From Deltaproteobacteria bacterium (GTDB taxonomy: Bacteria; Desulfobacterota; DSM-4660; Desulfatiglandales; HGW-15): 5,695 nt of DNA. Shown in pieces: positions 1-5,500 of the stretch. How positions within the stretch are numbered: the first letter of the stretch is position 1; every line of letters begins with the position of its first letter. The stretch is taken from assembly GCA_020342025.1 (NCBI GenBank), contig CP070840.1, forward strand, positions 565,455 to 571,149, in the 5' to 3' direction. A program made the translations under genes and the position numbers. Under the pieces are notes generated by a model, which had not been told where the DNA came from, searched no databases, and saw only the letters and a program-made list of their open reading frames with translations.

Positions 1-266
1 ATCTGAAAACAATCATCGCAAACGACCCAAAGGCTGACCCTCCGGATAAGTACAAGGTCCTGGGGGATGTCCAGGAGTGGACTACCAACGTGGGCTACCC
101 CGGTTACGCGAACGCGGCCATCGATGAGATCTACGGCACGTATGTTATTATAAAGATGTTTAGAAGGGCTGCTATGGATGAGGCCACCCCTGAGGATGCC
201 GTCAAGGAAGCAGAGGCCGAGTGTAAGCGCATTTTCGCCATATGGAAAGAAAGGGGGGCCGTATAG
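1..266 (+). CDS. ABC transporter solute-binding protein, C-terminal fragment (5' end outside window)
   Basis: Reading from base 3 gives 87 codons and a TAG at 264-266; the gene starts left of the window. The visible part contains TTNVGYPGYANAAIDEIY followed by a helical stretch (YVIIKMFRRAA, then TPEDAVKEAEAECKRIF) and ends IWKERGAV. This pattern, a GYPGxANAAIDE loop and then a last amphipathic helix with 'PEDAVKxAExExKRIFxxW', is what I know from the C-terminus of family 1 (carbohydrate-type) extracellular solute-binding proteins. Such lipoproteins or periplasmic proteins capture a substrate and deliver it to an ABC permease. The ligand cannot be told from this fragment, and the signal peptide and most of the binding cleft are not visible. 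The gene is convergent with the next one, with a 6-base gap. No permease or ATPase gene follows it, so any partners must lie to the left. Confidence 0.8.
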   Translation, partial: LKTIIANDPKADPPDKYKVLGDVQEWTTNVGYPGYANAAIDEIYGTYVIIKMFRRAAMDEATPEDAVKEAEAECKRIFAIWKERGAV

Positions 267-272
267 TCCCTT

Positions 273-2204
273 CTACCTTGCCTTGCGCAGGGCATCATAG
301 GGCGTTTCCGGCATCCCCGCCTTGCGTAAACCCTCCAATAGACGATCCTGATCTGCAGGGTTCTTGTAACTCCACAGGGGGCTTCTCCTTACAAGCGATA
401 GCGTGACAATAGTAGGGAGTGCTTTTTGGAGTGCCTCGATCGTAGCCGCAGCCTCTTGCTCGCGGCCTAGGTGAGCGTATGCGGCAACGAGAGGAATTAG
501 CGGCACATAGTTTTTAGGGTTGAGTTTGAGGGCCCTTTCAAACAAAGGCACAGCAGCGTCAAATTCTTCCATAACAAAGTGGGCGAGCCCAAGAATATAC
601 AAATGATAAGCTGGGTAATGGGGATCAAGCCGCATCGCGCTTTTGACAAAATCAACGGCCTCCTTCGCCCTGCCGGCGTAAACCAATGCGTAAGCCATCG
701 CAAGGTAGCTATTGGCATCATTGGGATCCAGGGCTAGGGCGCGCTCTGCTTCAAAGATGGCCTCTTCATGCAAAAGCCAATCAATAAGCATTTTAGAAGA
801 GGCTTGGTGGGCTAAGGGCGATGGTTTTTCCATGGCCGTTTGCAGATGTCTTTCCGCCCGGTCCCGAGCCTCCTTCCACGATACCCCCAGTTTAAAGGTC
901 CAGAAATTATGCGAGCTTTCCCAGTAGGTCAAGGCTAGAGCGGCATATGCCTGGCCATAATTTGGATCCAACTCGATAGCCTTCTCAAAATACGACACGG
1001 CCTTGGCGTAATCTTCAGGAGTACATCGGACATAATGCGCCCTGCCTTGCAGGAAGGCATCATAAGCCGCCGTGTTATTAGTATACTTGCGTTCGACCTG
1101 TTCCTGCTCCCCCGATGTCAACTTCACCGCCAGGGCTGCTACTATCTTCCCCGTGATCTTGTCCTGCAAGGCAAAGACGTTGCTTATAAGCCCATCATAG
1201 CGCTCGGCCCACAGATGATGACCCGTGGTGGCGTCGATCAGCTGCGCGTTAATCCGCACCTGGTCTCCAGCACGGCGCACGCTGCCCTCTAGCACATAGC
1301 GGACACCGAGTTCCTGAGCCACCTGTTGCACCTTCACAGCTTTGCTTTTGTATGTGAAGACCGAGTTACGAGCGATCACAAACAACCCGGAGACCTTGGA
1401 AAGGTCTGTGATGAGATCATCGGTCATCCCGTCACTGAAATACTCCTGCTCCTGATCGCCACCCACGTTGACAAACGGCAGTACCGCAATGGAGGGTTTG
1501 TCAGGTAAAGGGAATGCCATTTTCTCCAAAGATGCGACTTCGATCTGTTGATATGAAGGGCGCCAATAGTAATGCCAGAGAACCGCGGCAACACCCACCA
1601 AAATCACAATCGCCAGTGCCACAACGACTACCTTTTGCCATTTCCTAAACGCCCTTTTTTTTTCCTTTCCCTCAACCGGCCCCATGGGAACCCTGTACAC
1701 CTTCACAGGCTTGACGATGTTCTTGACCGTATGTTCCCCCATGTATTGGTAACCCAAGGCAAGCTTGTTCTCGATTTGTTCAAAGGCACTGCCTGAGATA
1801 CAGACCCCGCCCCCTTCCGCTAGGGATTCCACACGGGCCGCAATATTCACGCCGTCTCCATAGATGCGCTCTCCCTCTTGAATAACGTCCCCAAGGTTGA
1901 TCCCGATTCGGAATAACATCTTGCGGTTTTCAGGCAGATCCTCATTCTTTGAGCTGAGCACCTGCTGAACCTCCACGGCACACTGCACGGCATCCACCAC
2001 ACTGGCAAACTCCGCCATCAGATTGTCACCGACGGAATCTAGCACTCGACCCCTGTAATGCTTGATCAGGTTTGTCATGGTTTCTTTGTAGGAGGTCAGG
2101 GTCTGAACGGTGGCGAGTTCGTCCTCCCCCATGAGGCGGCTGTAACCCACAACATCGGCACTGAAGATCGCGGTCAGCTTGCGCTTTACATCTTCTGTGG
2201 CCAT
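273..2204 (-). CDS. Class III adenylate/guanylate cyclase domain protein with membrane helix, TolB-like domain and TPR repeats (643 aa)
   Basis: Domains in order: class III nucleotidyl cyclase (about 8-172), basic linker (KEKKRAFRKWQK, 180-191), one hydrophobic helix (192-213), TolB-like COG5616-type domain (about 234-363; LPDKPSIAVLPF, IARNSVFTYK, VKVQQVAQELGVRYVLEGS, HLWAERYD), then about five TPR-like repeats to the family-typical tail GLRKAGMPE (625-633). Metal-binding D17 (FSADVVGYS) and D60 (VGDN) and transition-state N120 and R124 (VNIAAR) are present. The purine-selecting Lys and Asp are replaced by D56 and R113, so ATP, GTP or another substrate is possible. The basic cluster before the helix predicts a cytoplasmic cyclase and periplasmic TolB-TPR part, probably a sensor that tunes the cyclase (inference). 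Start: ATG at 2204 gives MATEDVKRKLTAIFSADV, the usual N-terminus of this family, with GGGGA nine bases upstream; the in-frame GTG at 2303 would add 33 unconserved residues, has no Shine-Dalgarno, and reads through a terminator-like hairpin. An A9 run at 1655-1663 falls in the linker. Confidence 0.93.
   Translation of the reverse strand: MATEDVKRKLTAIFSADVVGYSRLMGEDELATVQTLTSYKETMTNLIKHYRGRVLDSVGDNLMAEFASVVDAVQCAVEVQQVLSSKNEDLPENRKMLFRIGINLGDVIQEGERIYGDGVNIAARVESLAEGGGVCISGSAFEQIENKLALGYQYMGEHTVKNIVKPVKVYRVPMGPVEGKEKKRAFRKWQKVVVVALAIVILVGVAAVLWHYYWRPSYQQIEVASLEKMAFPLPDKPSIAVLPFVNVGGDQEQEYFSDGMTDDLITDLSKVSGLFVIARNSVFTYKSKAVKVQQVAQELGVRYVLEGSVRRAGDQVRINAQLIDATTGHHLWAERYDGLISNVFALQDKITGKIVAALAVKLTSGEQEQVERKYTNNTAAYDAFLQGRAHYVRCTPEDYAKAVSYFEKAIELDPNYGQAYAALALTYWESSHNFWTFKLGVSWKEARDRAERHLQTAMEKPSPLAHQASSKMLIDWLLHEEAIFEAERALALDPNDANSYLAMAYALVYAGRAKEAVDFVKSAMRLDPHYPAYHLYILGLAHFVMEEFDAAVPLFERALKLNPKNYVPLIPLVAAYAHLGREQEAAATIEALQKALPTIVTLSLVRRSPLWSYKNPADQDRLLEGLRKAGMPETPYDALRKAR
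1655..1663 (-). other. A9 homopolymer (potential slippage site) in the 643-aa cyclase gene
   Basis: The coding strand reads GAA AAA AAA AGG, nine A in a row, encoding E181-K182-K183-R184 in the linker between cyclase domain and membrane helix. A -1 slip continues AAG GGC GTT TAG and stops at 1645-1647, giving a 186-residue soluble cyclase. A +1 slip stops at TAG 1628-1630. The equivalent place in the paralogue has only an A5 run. Runs of about nine A are known to allow polymerase slippage, and A-rich heptamers allow ribosomal -1 frameshifting (as in dnaX). Whether it happens here is not shown by the sequence; the Lys-rich linker alone could explain the run. Confidence 0.45.
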
Positions 2205-2296
2205 CAGATCACATCCCCAAACACAAAAGCCCCCAATGGGGTAAAGGAACCCATTAGAGGCTTTCTTTTCTTCATCTTCTGGTGACACATACCCAT
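2204..2296 (-). CDS. Candidate 30-codon leader ORF overlapping the cyclase start (TGATG)
   Basis: Out of frame with the cyclase gene, ATG at 2296 opens a 30-codon ORF starting MGMCHQKMKKRKPL and ending FGDVI. Its stop TGA overlaps the cyclase ATG as TGATG, the arrangement used for translational coupling. It runs right through the terminator-like hairpin, so a translating ribosome would unfold it. Against it: no convincing Shine-Dalgarno precedes 2296 (only GAG motifs in CAGAGTGAG), the peptide resembles nothing I know, and it is short. A leader peptide is possible; a chance ORF is at least as likely. Confidence 0.22.
   Translation of the reverse strand: MGMCHQKMKKRKPLMGSFTPLGAFVFGDVI
2214..2218 (-). 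promoter_or_regulatory. Shine-Dalgarno GGGGA for the 643-aa cyclase gene
   Basis: The minus strand reads GGGGA, nine bases of spacer, then ATG at 2204. This supports ATG 2204 over the in-frame GTG at 2303, which is preceded by AACCCTTCAGA with no purine-rich site at the right distance. The site begins immediately after the U-rich tail of the hairpin at 2226-2264, so ribosome access could depend on that structure. Confidence 0.6.
2219..2264 (-). terminator. Intrinsic-terminator-like hairpin directly upstream of the cyclase ribosome binding site (candidate attenuator)
   Basis: On the minus strand the arm AAAGCCTCTAATGGG (2264-2250), a 9-base loop (2249-2241) and the arm CCCATTGGGGGCTTT (2240-2226) form an uninterrupted 15-bp stem with two G-U wobbles. 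It is followed by TTTTGTGTTT, counting the last three stem bases (2228-2219). An A-rich stretch precedes it. In plus-strand RNA the two wobbles become C-A mismatches, so the structure fits minus-strand transcription. It ends where GGGGA begins, so it would act on the downstream cyclase gene rather than merely end the upstream one. I read it as a leader attenuator or a translation-gating hairpin; termination efficiency is not measurable here. Confidence 0.6.
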
Positions 2297-2314
2297 AACT
2301 CACTCTGAAGGGTT
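2248..2314 (-). promoter_or_regulatory. Possible antiterminator pairing in the cyclase leader
   Basis: Minus-strand AACCCTTCAGAG (2314-2303) can pair with CTCTAATGGGTT (2259-2248) at 10 of 12 positions: five pairs (AACCC/GGGTT), a mismatch, one pair, a mismatch, then AGAG/CTCT. The second segment overlaps most of the 5' arm of the terminator-like stem, so the two folds exclude each other, as in classical attenuators. This is inference from hand pairing. A match of this quality could arise by chance, and I recognise no known riboswitch aptamer between or upstream of these segments. Confidence 0.3.
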
Positions 2315-2370
2315 AGGGTTATGTTATTGAGTTGATTTGCCGCCAGATTTATGGAAGGTTCACAGGATAG

Positions 2371-2471
2371 CGTTTTTTAGGGGAAATGTCTATATATTGT
2401 ATATGGCTGAAATGGTTCGGGATTGCAGATTTCTGCTATGAATCTGCACTCCGGAACACCCCTAAAAAGTG
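2371..2471. repeat. Outer inverted repeat TTTTTAGGGG / CCCCTAAAAA enclosing a hairpin
   Basis: TTTTTAGGGG at 2374-2383 is the perfect reverse complement of CCCCTAAAAA at 2459-2468. In plus-strand RNA the pairing extends by two G-U pairs and one C-G pair to 2371/2471; in minus-strand RNA those two wobbles become A-C mismatches. The arms enclose 75 bases containing the hairpin at 2415-2457. It could be the stem of a structured RNA or the termini of a very small MITE-like element of about 95-101 bp. No target-site duplication is visible at the flanks, and no second copy occurs in the window. Confidence 0.4.
2415..2457. repeat. Imperfect long hairpin (8-bp perfect core TGCAGATT / AATCTGCA)
   Basis: TGCAGATT (2424-2431) and AATCTGCA (2441-2448) form a perfect 8-bp stem around a 9-base loop. 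After a small internal loop the stem resumes as GTTCGG (2415-2420) with CCGGAAC (2451-2457), with one bulged G at 2453, for about 14 pairs in all. Neither strand has a U-run after it, so it is not a standard intrinsic terminator. Possible roles are an operator with dyad symmetry or part of a leader RNA. Confidence 0.45.
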
Positions 2472-2500
2472 TTGATTAGCATTTGTAAGCTACACTTTTT
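2464..2500 (-). terminator. Symmetric AT-rich hairpin AAAAAGTGT / ACACTTTTT, possible bidirectional terminator after the larger cyclase gene
   Basis: AAAAAGTGT (2464-2472) and ACACTTTTT (2492-2500) are perfect 9-base inverted repeats, with AGC/GCT (2478-2480/2489-2491) able to extend the stem inward past a bulge. The A-tract/T-tract symmetry is typical of bidirectional terminators. It sits about 96 bases after the stop of the larger cyclase gene. The stem is poor in GC, and the T-run lies inside the stem with AGGGG after it on the minus strand, so termination would be weak. The left arm is shared with the outer repeat 2374-2383/2459-2468, so the two structures compete. Confidence 0.38.
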
Positions 2501-2595
2501 GAGAATTGCAAATTATGGCAAGAGGTATGCCCTTTTGGGGTTCAGAACGTGAGCACAAGATGTGGTAGTTGGCCCTTCGTTCCTTCAACCCCATC

Positions 2596-5500
2596 CTAAT
2601 TTAAGCGTTGGCGAGTCGGACAGTCAGGCACTCCCGCCTTGCGGAAGGCATTCCTCCAGCGTTCAGTGACCTCAAGATTCTTGTGGAGTCCTGGCTCACG
2701 ACGGATGCAGAATTTGGGATTAAACCTGAGCACCTCCGCCGCTTGAGCACGGGCCTCCTCTTCTCGGCCTAGCGAGGAATACCCCCAGACTAAGGCTAGG
2801 CGTGAGAAGAGATCCTTTGGCTCTATATGAACCCCTTTCCTGGCGGCCGCAATTCCTTCCTCATACTTCCCTAAGAGAATATAAGACATCGCTAAATTAT
2901 GAAAATAGCGGCTCGGTGGGTAGGGGTTGAGTCGGATTGCTCTCTCTAGTATTGGGATTGCTTCTTGCGGCATGTCCGACAACCAAAGCACATGGCCCAA
3001 TGAGCCATGGGCGTTCGCAGAATTGGGATCTAATTCGATGGCCTTTTTCCCTTCTGCGATAGCTTCATCGTATTTCCTCAAAAGGATATAGACCCCCGCC
3101 AATGTCCTGTGCGGTTCCGGGGAATCTTCTATCGAGATGGCCTTTTTTGCGAGTTTAATGGCTCGCATCATAGACTCTTTAGGAGACTTGCTTATGCGGA
3201 GATGAACGTCAAACAATTCAACTTGGGCAAGAACAGAGTATCCCCCCTGAAAGCTTGGGTCCAAAGCAATGGCTTCCTCGGCAGCCTTGCGCGCCCGAAT
3301 ATTTGTATCTCTGTTAAAATCAGCCGCATATTCCCGGGCTTCCAGGTATTTCAGATAAGCATCAAGATTTTTTGCGCTTTTTATTCTGAAAGCTGCTTGT
3401 TCACCCTCTGTTAGTTTTACCCGTAAAGCTGTAATGATGTTCATCGTGATATCATCTTGTATCGAAAAGATATCTTTCAGATCCCGGTCATAACGCTCCG
3501 CCCAGAGGTGTTTTCCAGTTGCGGCATCTACAAGCTGGGCCGTGATCCGCACGCTATCGACCCTTTTCCCCAGTGATGGTACCGTACCATATTCGACATA
3601 CCTCTGAATGCTGCCTTCAAGTATATATCCAACACCCAACTCCCGGCCGACTTGCTGGACCTTGACAGGCTTTCCCTTGTACGTAAAAGACGAATTACGT
3701 GCAATTACAAACAGCTTCGGGGTCTTGGATAGGGAAGTGATAATATTCTCTGTTATGCCATCGCAGAGGTATTCTTTCAATGTGCCCCCGATGTTGGCAA
3801 ACGGGAGCACCGCAATAGATGGTTTATCAGGTAGCGGAAGGGCAGGATATAGGGGGAGTCCCGCTTTGCGTAATACATCAAGCTCACGCTCCAATTCCGT
3901 ATGGTCCTTAAAGAACCGTGTCTTTTCATAACGCTCCAGGCAAAACTTTGGTTCCTTCTTGAGGAGCTCCTCCACGAGAGCGTTGGCGTTTTCCATCCGG
4001 CCTGATTGGCCATAAGCTATGGCCAGCTCAGTGTAAGAGTGTACATGTTCTGGATTGCGCTCACGGTATCTTTTGAGTGCTTCAATCGCCTCATCATACC
4101 GACCTGTCAACCGGTAGGCCATGCCTAACCGGTGGAGAAACCAAGCGGGATAGATCGGACTTAATCGCATGGCCTTTCGTACGTACTCGATACCTTCCTC
4201 TGGCCTTCCCGTGTAGTTCAATATCTGAGCCAGAATCGCATTAAAGTGAGTTCCATTGGGACTGATAGACACGGCCCGCTCTCCCTCGGCAATTGCCCGA
4301 TCGTACTGCCTTTGGAACAGATAGATCATACCGAGCAAGCAATGGGCGGCTGCCTGGGTATCATCTAGCTCCAGAGTCTTTTGCGCAAGTTCAACGGCCT
4401 TTTTTAAGGAGTCGTGGCGGGACTTACTCCATCCGTATGTTGCATCCGAAAAGTGAGTCCAACCCAAGATCCTGTACGCGCTTGGGTAGTCAGGGTCTAG
4501 TGCAATAGCCTCCTCGCAGAGCTGCCTTGCCAGAATATTTCCCTCTCTACTGAATCGCTGGTACTCTTCTAGTGCTTTTAGGCACTTCTGGTAAGCCTCC
4601 AGATTGTCAGTTCCTTTTCCAATCAAGCTTGCTTTGTCGCCCGCGGTAAGCTTCACTTGGAGGGCCTTCAGTATTTCCATAGTGATTTCGTCCTGAACGA
4701 CAAATATGTCTTTCACAAGACGGTCATAACGCTCAGCCCACACATGATGACCCTTAAGGGCATCGATCAATTGAACAGTTATCCGCACCCGTTCTTCGGC
4801 CCTGCGGACACTGCCCTCCAGAACATAACGGACACCCAATTCTTCTGCGACTTGTTGAACTTTTACGGGCTTGTCCTTATACCTAAACGTTGAGTTGCGG
4901 GCGATTACAAACAGGTGGGGGACTTTGGAGAGTGCTGTAATGATTTCATCCGTTAAACCATCACCGAAATACTCCTCCTTGGGATCACCGCCTATGTTGG
5001 CAAAAGGAAGAACGGCGACGGAGGGTTTATCAGGTAAAGGGAATGCCATTTTCTCTATTGAGGCAGGTTCGATTGGTGGAGTACGGAAATAAAAGTCCCA
5101 AATTGCTAAAGCGATGGCCACTATAAGTACTGCGACTCCCCCAAGCAGAACCGTCTTTCGTCGCCACGTGGGCAGAGCTTTTTCCTTTTCAATTTCTTCG
5201 GCCACCGTAATCCTTGGCTCCATCAATACTCGATAGGCGCCCACAGGCTTTGCGATGTTCTTCACCTCTTGTTCTCCAAGGTACTCGTACCCTAGAGGAA
5301 GCTTGGTTTCTATATGGTCGAAGGCCGTCTTGGAAACGCATATACCCCCAGGGTCTGCCAGGGCCTCGAGGCGGGCCGCAATGTTCACTCCGTCACCGTA
5401 GATCCGATCTTCTTCGTCAATGACATCTCCCAGGTTGATCCCAATGCGGAACTGCATTCTGCGGTTCTCCGGTAATTCTGCATTGCGTGCCTGGAACTCT

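Larger units (their letters stand above)
2205..2595. other. 391-base intergenic/leader region between the two cyclase paralogues
   Basis: No protein gene of normal size is supported here. Going in the direction of minus-strand transcription it holds: an AT-rich inverted repeat 2464-2500 (possible terminator of the upstream gene), a long imperfect hairpin 2415-2457, an outer inverted repeat 2371-2383/2459-2471, an AT-rich palindromic stretch ATATA-TTG-TATAT at 2392-2404 that could contain a -10 element, and the terminator-like hairpin at 2219-2264. I found no convincing paired -35/-10 or sigma-54 promoter. The density of inverted repeats suggests that the 643-aa gene has its own regulated transcription unit. 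Confidence 0.6.

Noticed and set aside
251..272. AAGGG / CCCTT hairpin at the end of the binding-protein gene
   Set aside because: Five pairs without a T-tract, largely inside coding sequence; not a credible terminator.
282..296. Near-palindrome GCCTTGCGCAGGGC
   Set aside because: It lies in the last codons of the cyclase gene (repeated RKA codons) and has a central mismatch; coding composition explains it.
2205..2303. Longer N-terminus of the 643-aa cyclase from the in-frame GTG at 2303 (33 more residues)
   Set aside because: It has no Shine-Dalgarno, the extension does not resemble the family, and the coding would run through a strand-specific terminator-like hairpin. ATG 2204 has GGGGA at nine bases and the family-typical MATEDVKRKL start.
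2385..2425. Sigma-70 or sigma-54 promoter for the 643-aa gene
   Set aside because: The AT-rich TATATA-like sequence has no acceptable -35 at 16-18 bases, and no GG-N10-GC sigma-54 pattern was found, so I list no promoter.
2536..2593. Inverted repeat TGGGGTT / AACCCCA straddling the stop region of the larger cyclase gene
   Set aside because: Only seven pairs around a 44-base spacer, with no U-run; too weak to call a terminator.
2205..2595. Known riboswitch (for example a cyclic-di-GMP GEMM type), tRNA or CRISPR repeats
   Set aside because: I saw no matching conserved core, cloverleaf or regularly spaced direct repeat on either strand.
3777..4013. Minus-strand 78-codon ORF inside the larger cyclase gene, and the many short plus-strand ORFs across 712-5629
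   Set aside because: They overlap well-supported coding sequence in other frames, have no recognisable domains or ribosome sites, and look like shadows of it.
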